Part shown: positions 1 through 7,825 of the stretch, piece after piece | Position numbering within the stretch: the first letter of the stretch is position 1 | Layout of the letters: each line of letters begins with the position of its first letter | Origin: Candidatus Woesebacteria bacterium | GTDB taxonomy: Bacteria > Patescibacteriota > Microgenomatia > UBA8517 | DNA: 38,841 nucleotides | Assembly (NCBI GenBank): GCA_016926185.1 | Contig: JAFGPD010000019.1 | Coordinates: 1 to 38,841, forward strand | Direction of reading: 5' to 3' | Made by a program: the position numbers and the translations under genes | Notes under the pieces: generated by a model | Database searches by the model: none | Seen by the model: only the letters and a program-made list of their open reading frames with translations | What the model was told of the DNA's origin: nothing

Positions 1-5
1 AAAAC

Positions 6-1028
6 ATGCAGTTGAAGAAACAACTTATAGAGATGCAATCTTCTCAAACTCAGGAAATTTCCGACAAATTAAATATCTCCACTCACACCCCGACCCCCGA
101 TTCAACACAAGATTGGGAAACATATGATAATGAAAAATATGGATATCAAATAAAATATCCAACAGGCTGGATATTAGAAGAGCATGATTACTCAGTTAGT
201 GTTTTCAATTGGGATTTTGGAGAAACAATTAATGATGAATCTGATAAGGTGTTCCTATCGATTAGATTAATAGATGATGATTATGGTGATGAGTCAATTA
301 GCCTTTATCTAGATAAATTAAATACAGAAAGAGGAATGAATGCTGCAAAATATGTTTATCCAATAGAGATTGGGGGAAATGAAGCTGCTCTGGTTCATAA
401 TCCAGTACCTGGAGTTCTTGCTGGTGGTAGAATTGCATATTTTGTAATAAATAACCAGAATCAATTGTTAGAAATCAGTTTACAACTTGGAAGGGGTGCC
501 GATACCAGAAATTTCGAGCAAATTTTTAATCAAATTCTTTCAACACTCGAATTTATTGATGAAGATCAATCCAGTGAAACTGAAAATTGGGAGACATATA
601 ATTCAAAAGGTAAATATTTTACGATGAGGTATCCGCAGGATTGGAAAATATATTATTGGGATAAAACATTGAACAATAGTGAATGTATTTCGATTGGAGA
701 TTTAGAAACAAATCAACTATTACAAATGCATAATTTAGATTCTGAGACTCTCAGAACGTCTTACAGTGTTCAGGTTTGTTATTTTCCTGATGACGAAATG
801 CCAGAAAGCTTTGATTATAACAATGGTATAGGTGGAAACGACACGATAGAAAAGGTCGTAATAAATGGTTACACTGGCATAAGAGGCAAGGAAAGTTCAA
901 TAATAGTTGGTGAAAGAGAAAGAATATATATTAAGGATCCAAATGACGGTTATATAACCTTTATTTTGGAAATTGGCGATGTCGATAAACTTGATCAGAT
1001 CCTTTCAACCTTCAAATTCACCGACTAA
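6..1028 (+). CDS. Two-domain PsbP-like protein, probably 5'-truncated by the window edge
   Basis: The reading frame is open to the first base, so the ATG at 6 may be internal and the true start may lie outside. Two related domains are visible, each opening with a WETY...(Y/R)YP..W pattern (about residues 36-185 and 197-340). This is the 'gfsfkYPsdW' signature of PsbP-like or similar lipoprotein domains common in CPR bacteria. Between the N-terminal coil and domain 1 is a short Thr/Pro segment (THTPTPD), typical of the linkers that follow a membrane anchor in this genome. No signal peptide or transmembrane segment is present in the visible part, so an anchor would have to be upstream. The domain call rests on pattern only and the specific function is unknown. 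Confidence 0.6.
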   Translation: MQLKKQLIEMQSSQTQEISDKLNISTHTPTPDSTQDWETYDNEKYGYQIKYPTGWILEEHDYSVSVFNWDFGETINDESDKVFLSIRLIDDDYGDESISLYLDKLNTERGMNAAKYVYPIEIGGNEAALVHNPVPGVLAGGRIAYFVINNQNQLLEISLQLGRGADTRNFEQIFNQILSTLEFIDEDQSSETENWETYNSKGKYFTMRYPQDWKIYYWDKTLNNSECISIGDLETNQLLQMHNLDSETLRTSYSVQVCYFPDDEMPESFDYNNGIGGNDTIEKVVINGYTGIRGKESSIIVGERERIYIKDPNDGYITFILEIGDVDKLDQILSTFKFTD

Positions 1029-1104
1029 GCTACCCGTTTCAAAGACAAACCATAGAAGTTTGTAAATAATATAAAAATTATCCGATAGTTGCGGGAGTGA
1101 ATCT

Positions 1105-1110
1105 TATAAT
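1105..1110 (+). promoter_or_regulatory. -10 box for the MscS-like gene
   Basis: A perfect TATAAT lies about 150 bases before the next gene. A convincing -35 at normal spacing was not seen. Transcription from here would give a leader of about 145 nt that contains the hairpins described next. Confidence 0.4.
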
Positions 1111-1130
1111 ATAGAATGAGCTAGGTCAAA

Positions 1131-1243
1131 GTGAGATAGCATCGCATCTCACGTGATCACAAATGTGGAGCCACAGTTAGATAGTGCAAAGCACATCAAA
1201 CGTGGCCCCATGAGAAGTCCTTTTTTTTTAGGGACTATCTCAT
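1131..1243 (+). ncRNA. Structured 5' leader, candidate cis-regulatory RNA
   Basis: Several stems sit in a row. A perfect 7-bp hairpin GTGAGAT/ATCTCAC spans 1131-1152. A GTGATCAC palindrome follows at 1153-1160. GCCAC (1170-1174) pairs with GTGGC (1202-1206) and encloses the mini-hairpin GTGC-AAA-GCAC (1184-1194). ATGAGAAGTCC (1210-1220) pairs with GGACTATCTCAT (1232-1243) with one bulge across a poly-T loop. The last stem ends just before the Shine-Dalgarno of the channel gene, so its folding could gate translation. I do not recognise a known riboswitch class. The pairings are read directly; the regulatory role is inferred. Confidence 0.45.
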
Positions 1244-1261
1244 AGGGGGAGGTGATTAGAA

Positions 1262-1948
1262 TTGAATAATATTAATACTTGGCAGGATTTTTTGATCACT
1301 TCCTGGAGTCAGGTCTGGTCCTCTTTTTTGAAAGTATTCCCTTCGATATTGGGCGCTATAGTGATATTTTCTGTAGGTTTGATAGTTGCCGTATGGGTCA
1401 AAAGACTTATTGTGGAGCTATTAAAGCTTCTCCGGCTGGATAAACTGACAGAATCATCAGGTGTGGATGAGTACTTGAAGAAAGCTGACATAAGACTATC
1501 AACCATTGATCTGATTGGAGTCGTGTTTCAATGGCTTATAATCTTGGTGTTTTTCCTGACATCTATTGACATCTTGGGTTTGTCAGCTGTATCTAGAGTT
1601 TTGAGTAACGTGCTAAGTTTCGTACCAAACGTCATCGCAGCGGCTCTAATTCTTGCGGGAGGATACATGATCGCTAATGTTGTGAATGGACTGGTAAGAG
1701 GAATGCTTGTATCTGTTGATCATGACTTGGCGAAACCTGTGGGGAAAATTGCCAGATGGCTGATAATAGTGATAGCCTTTTTTGCCGCTGTAGATCAGTT
1801 GCAGATAGCACAAGGGCTGATCTCGACATTTTTTCAAGGCCTGACATATACAATTGTTTTGGTGGTAGGTTTGTCAGTAGGGTTGGGGTCGAAAGATCTG
1901 GTGTCAAAGATCTTAAACGACTGGTACGAAAAGATCCAGAAAAAGTAA
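1262..1948 (+). CDS. MscS-like conserved TM-helix-repeat membrane protein
   Basis: A 228-aa integral membrane protein with about four hydrophobic segments, near residues 26-46, 84-105, 118-142 and 163-182, plus a C-terminal helix. That last helix (about 189-215, VGLSVGLGSKDLVSKIL) matches the glycine-rich pore helix of small-conductance mechanosensitive channels, and the overall pattern fits the conserved TM-helix repeat family (CmpX-like). The large cytoplasmic beta-domain of full MscS is absent. The start is TTG, chosen because GGAGGTGA lies 5-6 bases upstream and no ATG fits. It stands alone between its structured leader and a hairpin terminator. The likely role is osmotic release or an associated membrane function; actual channel activity is uncertain. 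Confidence 0.75.
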   Translation: MNNINTWQDFLITSWSQVWSSFLKVFPSILGAIVIFSVGLIVAVWVKRLIVELLKLLRLDKLTESSGVDEYLKKADIRLSTIDLIGVVFQWLIILVFFLTSIDILGLSAVSRVLSNVLSFVPNVIAAALILAGGYMIANVVNGLVRGMLVSVDHDLAKPVGKIARWLIIVIAFFAAVDQLQIAQGLISTFFQGLTYTIVLVVGLSVGLGSKDLVSKILNDWYEKIQKK

Positions 1949-1951
1949 TAT

Positions 1952-1983
1952 AAACTACATGAATTTTTAAAAGGTAGTTTTTT
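1952..1983 (+). terminator. Probable Rho-independent terminator
   Basis: AAACTAC (1952-1958) pairs with GTAGTTT (1974-1980), and the second arm runs into a TTTTTT tract (1978-1983), right after the MscS-like gene. The stem is A+T-rich and the loop is 15 nt, so it would be a modest terminator. Confidence 0.45.
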
Positions 1984-2018
1984 ACCGCTTCGTGAGTTGG
2001 CTGGTATGTAATTAGGCT

Positions 2019-2048
2019 TTGATATTGCTGTTAATCTTTAGATATAAT
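2019..2048 (+). promoter_or_regulatory. Promoter of the pilB-pilC unit
   Basis: TTGATA (2019-2024), an 18-bp spacer and a perfect TATAAT (2043-2048) precede pilB, giving a leader of about 30 nt. The 13-mer at 2018-2030 that includes the -35 box recurs exactly at 14199-14211 upstream of a response regulator. Confidence 0.65.
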
Positions 2049-2084
2049 GAAGAGTAGTCGTTAAGACTATAAAAAAATCCTGCC

Positions 2085-3764
2085 ATGCAATTAAATGACG
2101 AAACACTGAAAAAGATCGTTGTTGGCTCCGGCTTTGTATCTGAAGAGGATTTTGACAAAGCCAAAAAATCTGCTGAAGAATTAGATAAAAACGTAAGAGA
2201 TGTTCTTGTCTTTCGTGGACATATTTCAGAGGAGGCACTCAGCAAGCTCATAAGCAAGCATCTGAATATTAAATATGCTGACATTGGCAGGCAGTCAATT
2301 CCTGAAGAAATTTTGAGTCTGATCCCTGAAAAGATCGCAAAAACCTACCGGATGGTCCCCATAGCAGTAAAGGACAACAAGCTTATGTTGGCAATGAGTG
2401 ACCCGGGTGATTTTGAGGCTCTGGAGTTTGCAAAAAGGCAGACAGGAATGTCAGTTGAGCCGCTTTATGCCAGCAACGACGACGTCCGCCGCGCAATCGG
2501 CCAGTATAAAAAGGGAATTAAAGAAGAATTCAGCAAAGTTATCTTGGAAAACCTAAAGCAGGCAAAGGTTGATGATGATTTGGCAAAATCGGCAGAGAAA
2601 CTTCCCATAATCAACATCTTGGATTCTATTTTGGAATACGCTACTTCAGAGCGTGCTTCCGATGTTCATATTGAAACTTTAGAGGAGGAAGTAGTAATAC
2701 GTTTTAGAATTGACGGAGTTTTGCGGGATATTATTAAACTTCCTAAGGGAATAGAAACGGCGTTGGTTGCAAGAATCAAAATACTTTCCAATCTAAAGAT
2801 CGATGAGCATCGTGTCCCGCAGGATGGTAGGTATAAATTCAATATTGACGATAATGTCATTGCACTAAGAATTTCAATAATACCGGGTTTTTACGGAGAG
2901 AATGTTGTTATGAGAATTCTCAAAGAATCCGCCCGTCCGTTGAGTCTGGAGGAGCTTGGTTTAAGCGGAGACGGGCTGGAGATAATCAAAAGAAATATTA
3001 CCAGACCCCATGGAATGATCCTTGTTACCGGACCAACAGGTTCTGGGAAGACCACTACCTTGTATTCAATTTTGAACATTTTAAATACCATAGAAGTAAA
3101 GATCGCCACAATTGAAGACCCTATCGAGTACGGGATCAATAGGGTAAGTCAGATACAAGTTAACAACAAGACCGGTCTGGACTTTGCTGCTGGTTTAAGA
3201 GCGCTTCTTCGGCACGACCCTGACATAATAATGGTTGGTGAGATCCGTGATCAGGAGACCGCTGAGATCTCAGTGCATGCGGCCTTGACCGGACACTTGG
3301 TCCTTTCAACTTTGCATACCAATACAGCCGCAGGGGCGATCCCCCGCTTCATTGATATGGGAGTTGAAGGTTTTCTTTTAGCATCTACTGTAAATGTTAT
3401 TTTGGCTCAGAGATTGGTGAGAAAGATTTGTAATGCTTGTATCACTACTTACAAACCAGATAAAGCTCTTGTAAAACAGTTTGAATCAAAGTTGGGCATA
3501 ACACTGACCGGACAAAAATTCTACAAAGGAAAGGGATGTGAACAGTGTGGGGGAAAAGGTTTTATGGGGAGGATCGGAATTTATGAGGTCTTAGAGGTCA
3601 CAGAAACAATAAGGGAGCTTATCACCGACAAAACAAACAGCGAGGATATCCAGAAGGCCGCAATGAAAGAGGGTATGATAACAATGCTGAGGGACGGTTT
3701 GGACAAGGTTGCTTCCGGCCAGACAACTATTGATGAAGTAATTAGAGTGATACGAGAAGAGTAG
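2085..3764 (+). CDS. pilB: Type IV pilus assembly ATPase PilB (GspE family)
   Basis: A 559-aa cytoplasmic hexameric ATPase that powers pilus extension. An N-terminal MshEN/GspE-N domain (about residues 1-140) precedes the secretion ATPase core. Visible motifs are Walker A GPTGSGKT at 316-323, the Asp box (ATIEDPIEYG, about 341-350), Walker B within DPDIIMVGEIRD (378-389), the His box TGHLVLSTLHTN (402-413), and a zinc-binding tetra-cysteine made of C449, C452, C485 and C488. The zinc motif and the MshEN domain favour an extension ATPase over the retraction ATPase PilT. It is first in an operon with pilC. No Shine-Dalgarno is obvious; the ATG is preceded by CCTGCC, a sequence also seen before other pilus units here. 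Confidence 0.95.
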   Translation: MQLNDETLKKIVVGSGFVSEEDFDKAKKSAEELDKNVRDVLVFRGHISEEALSKLISKHLNIKYADIGRQSIPEEILSLIPEKIAKTYRMVPIAVKDNKLMLAMSDPGDFEALEFAKRQTGMSVEPLYASNDDVRRAIGQYKKGIKEEFSKVILENLKQAKVDDDLAKSAEKLPIINILDSILEYATSERASDVHIETLEEEVVIRFRIDGVLRDIIKLPKGIETALVARIKILSNLKIDEHRVPQDGRYKFNIDDNVIALRISIIPGFYGENVVMRILKESARPLSLEELGLSGDGLEIIKRNITRPHGMILVTGPTGSGKTTTLYSILNILNTIEVKIATIEDPIEYGINRVSQIQVNNKTGLDFAAGLRALLRHDPDIIMVGEIRDQETAEISVHAALTGHLVLSTLHTNTAAGAIPRFIDMGVEGFLLASTVNVILAQRLVRKICNACITTYKPDKALVKQFESKLGITLTGQKFYKGKGCEQCGGKGFMGRIGIYEVLEVTETIRELITDKTNSEDIQKAAMKEGMITMLRDGLDKVASGQTTIDEVIRVIREE

Positions 3765-3810
3765 TGAGATAACTTGTCATTATTGACCATAGTTAAGTTT
3801 TACAATCTTT

Positions 3811-5022
3811 ATGCCGCTATATTCATACAAAGTCAAAAACAAAAAAGGAAAGGTGATTGAAGATGTAGCTCAGTCAGCAAGCAGACAGGAAACTGCTAGT
3901 ATGTTGAAAGCTGAGGGGTATCAAGTATTAACTGTAAAGGCGGTAAATAGCAAGGTGGAAAATCTCTTTGAAGGTAAGATATCGGTGGCTGATAAGGCAG
4001 CATTTTGCAGATTCATGGCAACCATGCTGAAGGCCGGATTGCCGCTCCCCGAGGCTATTGAGATCATTCAAGAGGAAACAACCAACAAAAAGTTTAAAAA
4101 AATACTATATGATGTCTCGTTCAATCTTAAGAAGGGGTCATCCTTGCATGGAATTTTGTCAAAGTACGAAAGCGATTTTGGGACGATATTTTTGACTATT
4201 TTAAAAGCTGGTGAAGAATCGGGGTCTTTGGAAAAATCTTTCGGTTATTTGTCACAGCAGCTTCTGCAGATGCATGAATTGTCTCAAAAGATAAAAGGTT
4301 CTATGATGTATCCTTTGGTTATTGTGGGTGCAATGATCGCTAACGGGATCTTGATGTTCACTTTTGTTTTGCCAAAATTATCTCAAGTTTTTTTACAACT
4401 GAATGCAGACTTACCGAGGGCTACGGAAATACTTTTACAAGTAGGCACTTTTCTGGGAGGTCATGTATTGCTAACGATTGGAACAGTATTGGGATTATTA
4501 TTGTTGATATTGGCGATATTTATGATTAAAAAAACTCGTGATATTGTTGTTTCACTCTTCATAAGACTGCCTGTGGTCAGTAAGGTTGTCAGTCAAATTG
4601 ATGCTTCAAGATTTGCGCGCACTCTTTCAACACTTCTCAAAAGCGGAGTGCCTATCACAGTTGCTTTGGATGTGTCTTCTGATGTTGTTATGCAGTCAAA
4701 TGTGAAAAAAGTCACTGAAAGGTTCAGTAAGGGTGTAGAAAAAGGAGAGTCTCTCTCAGAAATCCTGGAAGAGGATAAAAAATCTTTTCCCCCTGTTATG
4801 ATACAGACAATAAAGGCTGGAGAAAAAACCGGAAGTCTTGAGGTTGTTCTAGAGGAAATGGCAGGCTTTTATGAGTCAGAAGTGGACTACTCGCTTAAAA
4901 GGGCAACTTCTCTTTTGGAACCGATACTGCTTTTGATAATTGGATTGGCTGTTGGAGCAATGGCAGTACTTATGATAACTCCTATATATAGTGTGGTTGG
5001 TTCTATGGATGGATCTTTTTAA
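3811..5022 (+). CDS. pilC: Type IV pilus inner-membrane platform protein PilC
   Basis: A 403-aa polytopic platform protein (GspF/PilC family) that couples PilB to pilin insertion. Two related T2SSF domains are seen at about residues 65-190 and 265-390. Both carry the family patterns F.R.(M/L)..(M/L)L.(A/S)G.P and (K/Q)..GE..GSLE. Hydrophobic segments lie near 168-190, 215-238 and 370-395. An N-terminal extension beginning MPLYSYKVKNKKGK is typical of the family. Length is normal. It starts 46 bp after pilB and is fused end-to-start (TAA then ATG) with the next gene, so the three are very likely co-transcribed. Confidence 0.94.
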   Translation: MPLYSYKVKNKKGKVIEDVAQSASRQETASMLKAEGYQVLTVKAVNSKVENLFEGKISVADKAAFCRFMATMLKAGLPLPEAIEIIQEETTNKKFKKILYDVSFNLKKGSSLHGILSKYESDFGTIFLTILKAGEESGSLEKSFGYLSQQLLQMHELSQKIKGSMMYPLVIVGAMIANGILMFTFVLPKLSQVFLQLNADLPRATEILLQVGTFLGGHVLLTIGTVLGLLLLILAIFMIKKTRDIVVSLFIRLPVVSKVVSQIDASRFARTLSTLLKSGVPITVALDVSSDVVMQSNVKKVTERFSKGVEKGESLSEILEEDKKSFPPVMIQTIKAGEKTGSLEVVLEEMAGFYESEVDYSLKRATSLLEPILLLIIGLAVGAMAVLMITPIYSVVGSMDGSF

Positions 5023-5730
5023 ATGGCTAGAAGTAATTTTCAAAAAAAGCTATCTCGTTATATGTCACCCCAGAATGTTGCAGTTGCAATATTGATATTT
5101 TTTGCTGCGGTATTTTTAGTTCTGTCATTTGTGCAATCGGGTGTGAGTGAACAGGAAACAATAACTAAAGATCAGATCCGGATGAACAAGAACGGAGAAA
5201 TTATCACAGTTAACAGAAACGGGCTGGTCGAGTATAGGACTGAAGACAAGATCACCTATAAAATATGGGACTCGGGTAAGGTGGCTAGGTTCTTTGATAT
5301 GGTTGAAAACAAGGCAAGGGACTATCTGGAAAATCCTAATCAAACCTCCAACTGTGTTTGGGTAAGTTTGTATCTTGATGGAGAGCTTGTAACAATTTGC
5401 TTTTCTGAGGATGACGAAGTGATTCAAGAGGCTTATGAGGAGTTCGACAATGGTGATGATTCAATTTCACTGTCTGATCTTTTTGATGATGGAAGTGACG
5501 ATGAGGATGAAGAGGACGAAGTAGATGACCTGTCTGATTACTTTGCTATTACACCAACTCCGACTTTTGTTCCAACATCCACACCAGGTGGTACGGGAGA
5601 CACTGGACAACCACAGCTTCCGCCGCCCCTTCCTATTGAAGCCACTTGTGAAAGTTGGGAAGAACAGATCGTTGGCGGAAGGGCGATAATCAGTAATACC
5701 CTGTGTTCGGTATCTGTTCAAGAAGAATAG
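5023..5730 (+). CDS. Single-pass acidic membrane protein of the pilus operon
   Basis: A 235-aa protein that I do not recognise as a named family. It has a basic N-terminus, one transmembrane segment (about 19-39), a folded region of about 100 residues with one Cys pair, a strongly acidic stretch (about residues 143-170, rich in D and E), and a TPTPTFVPTSTP linker. A short C-terminal piece with two further cysteines follows. The ATG directly abuts the pilC stop, so translational coupling is likely and a pilus-related role, such as a platform or surface accessory, is a reasonable inference. It ends 2 bp before the convergent PilX-like gene, with no terminator between them. Confidence 0.7.
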   Translation: MARSNFQKKLSRYMSPQNVAVAILIFFAAVFLVLSFVQSGVSEQETITKDQIRMNKNGEIITVNRNGLVEYRTEDKITYKIWDSGKVARFFDMVENKARDYLENPNQTSNCVWVSLYLDGELVTICFSEDDEVIQEAYEEFDNGDDSISLSDLFDDGSDDEDEEDEVDDLSDYFAITPTPTFVPTSTPGGTGDTGQPQLPPPLPIEATCESWEEQIVGGRAIISNTLCSVSVQEE

Positions 5731-5732
5731 GT

Positions 5733-7130
5733 TTACTTTTCCTGCCAGGAGATGAACTGATAAGCATTACTTGATGGGAAGTATGGAGGTGGATTATCAG
5801 GTGTACACGAGTCGAAATTAAGTTCTCTTTCGATAAACCCAGATTCGGGTCCTTCGCCAAAATTCCAATACGATTTAAAATATGAAAGCAATGACCCATT
5901 AAGTGTAAATTTTTGTTTCACTGCTGCAGCAATATCACCACACCAATCAAAATACCCGTGTCGAATAATTTTACCTTTTTGTGACATTAGGACTCCATCT
6001 ATCTGGAAATAGTTTGGAACGTCTCTCCCTATGTAAATATCGCTTTGGGCAATAAGTCCAAGTGAATCGGAACAGTCGTAAGCAGTATATGTAATACTAT
6101 TTGGTATCCAGATAACTGAACTACTGCTTTGTATCGGAAAATCAACGGCAGCAACTGTAAGTCTTCCTCGGACTGTGCCTTCTACCCAAAGATTATTTTC
6201 AGCAAAAATTATCGGGGTTTCGGCAACATTATAGACTCCAATAAGTGTCTCATTGTCAATTTCTTGCTCGTCTTCCCGACAACCACCCAACCCTGCTTGT
6301 CCTATTCCTTGTCCGGGGACACTGTATCCTTCAATGTCGTTGAGTTTTGTAATTTTATAAACACTCACAGTCCCGTTTGACTGAAAGACGAGATGGTAGC
6401 CCCTAGCACCCTTTCCGTCAAGATATAAACCGTTGACTTTTGAGTCATCACGCATTTGAGCGAAGTCAAACGAGATAGAATCAAAGTCAATTGCAGGGAC
6501 TGGGAATTGCCATAAACCTTGATCTCCGCCACTCCCCCAAACACCAGGTTTAGGCTCAGGGGGGTGACATCCAGTTTCGAAACCACACATGTATTCTTCC
6601 TGGGCACTTGAAACGATAGAATTATTAATTCCATCCATCCTTACACCATTGTTACTATGGACCCTTCCGTTTACAACTGAACCCACTCCGTACCAAACAC
6701 TGCCGTTACTTAAAAGTGAATAAGAGGAAAAAGATGGAAGCCCATATTGGACTTCAATAGTTCTTTTTACCTTAGGATATTCATTGGTCCAACCTGTTGA
6801 TTCGATAATTACTGTAGTTGAACCTTCCTCGGGTGGTGTTATATTGAGTTCATACTGTCCAACAATACCACCTTGAGGATCTGAGTAGTCATGTATTCCA
6901 GTATCGCTGGTATAATCGTTGGGATTATGGGAAAGATGCCAAGCATAGTAATTGATCCCTGCTTCTGCGATATTTAGAGCTTTTTCTGAAGCGGTTTGCC
7001 TATGAGAAAAGTCAAGCTGCAATCCCAGTAGAAATAGTATTCCATAGATCACAATTGTAAACGCTCCTGTAATGACAATTAATGCAGGAGTGATCGATCC
7101 AGATTGATTAATTATTTTTTTCTCTTCCAT
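5733..7130 (-). CDS. PilX-like pilus-associated surface protein
   Basis: A 465-aa protein with an N-terminal hydrophobic helix (about 15-40) followed by the pattern AEAGINYYAWHL, which is characteristic of PilX-like or pilus assembly proteins in CPR genomes. There is no clear FTLIE-type prepilin cleavage site, only a Gly-Ser before the helix. The long C-terminal part is beta-rich. Its VGSVVNGRVHSNNGV segment resembles a domain often attached to PilX-like proteins (DUF4900-like; a weak call). Several cysteines could form disulfides outside the cell. It is the last of three co-directional pilin-type genes and probably serves as a minor or tip component. Confidence 0.7.
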   Translation of the reverse strand: MEEKKIINQSGSITPALIVITGAFTIVIYGILFLLGLQLDFSHRQTASEKALNIAEAGINYYAWHLSHNPNDYTSDTGIHDYSDPQGGIVGQYELNITPPEEGSTTVIIESTGWTNEYPKVKRTIEVQYGLPSFSSYSLLSNGSVWYGVGSVVNGRVHSNNGVRMDGINNSIVSSAQEEYMCGFETGCHPPEPKPGVWGSGGDQGLWQFPVPAIDFDSISFDFAQMRDDSKVNGLYLDGKGARGYHLVFQSNGTVSVYKITKLNDIEGYSVPGQGIGQAGLGGCREDEQEIDNETLIGVYNVAETPIIFAENNLWVEGTVRGRLTVAAVDFPIQSSSSVIWIPNSITYTAYDCSDSLGLIAQSDIYIGRDVPNYFQIDGVLMSQKGKIIRHGYFDWCGDIAAAVKQKFTLNGSLLSYFKSYWNFGEGPESGFIERELNFDSCTPDNPPPYFPSSNAYQFISWQEK

Positions 7131-7182
7131 CCTTGTTCTAATGATAACATCTTAAGATCAAAGGTTATCCCTGATGATCTTT

Positions 7183-7821
7183 TTAAAGATTTTCTTTCAA
7201 CATTCTTATATTAATGTAGCTTTGCATGACATAGTCTTTATCGGACTCATTAGCAACCGGATTTGTCCTAAGGTTAATTCCAACGGTCTTTATCCCCGAA
7301 ATATCGGTGGGAAGAGTTAAAGGATTATTTGTTGTGTCACTCGGCCAATCACCGTTATAGTAGGTGAAGACCGGCATAGTAAGATTTCTAACAATGCTTG
7401 TAAGTCTTTTTACTTTTTCGTTTTCCTGAGGGTATGTGATTGGCGGTTCAGAGGTGGGTTCGGTCACTCCTCGGTAGAGGGTTGTATTTTCAAGAAAATA
7501 TCTTACACGTTCAGTTTCGTCATCGAAATCGATATCTGTGTAAAATACTATCTCATTTTCGTCAACACTTTCTATCGCATAGGCACCGTTTTCCCCCGGG
7601 TGTGCAGTTCTCAACTGTCTTGTAAATTCACTTATACTGGAATTTGCTTCTTCGATACTTAAGTAGCTTTTAAAAACGACTTCTTGATTTTGGCTCAAGA
7701 TAAATTGCAGAGCTAGCACACCAACACCCAAGATCGCGATAATGATGATAGAAAGCAATCCTTCGATAAGTGTGAAACCGGCTTGGTTTTTATGCTCTTT
7801 TTTTGTTATTCTCTCATTCAT
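7183..7821 (-). CDS. Minor pilin with type III N-methylation motif
   Basis: A 212-aa prepilin. A positively charged leader ends in NQAG and is followed by FTLIEGLLSIIIIAILGVG: Gly at -1, Phe at +1 and Glu at +5 of the prepilin peptidase site. I chose the ATG at 7821 because it gives a normal short leader and sits 4 bp after the upstream stop. A longer open frame extends to 8109 but overlaps the neighbouring gene in another frame and has no pilin logic. The C-terminal domain resembles PilW/GspJ-like minor pilins with a late beta-sheet. No prepilin peptidase gene is in this window. Confidence 0.85.
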   Translation of the reverse strand: MNERITKKEHKNQAGFTLIEGLLSIIIIAILGVGVLALQFILSQNQEVVFKSYLSIEEANSSISEFTRQLRTAHPGENGAYAIESVDENEIVFYTDIDFDDETERVRYFLENTTLYRGVTEPTSEPPITYPQENEKVKRLTSIVRNLTMPVFTYYNGDWPSDTTNNPLTLPTDISGIKTVGINLRTNPVANESDKDYVMQSYINIRMLKENL

Positions 7822-7825
7822 ATCT

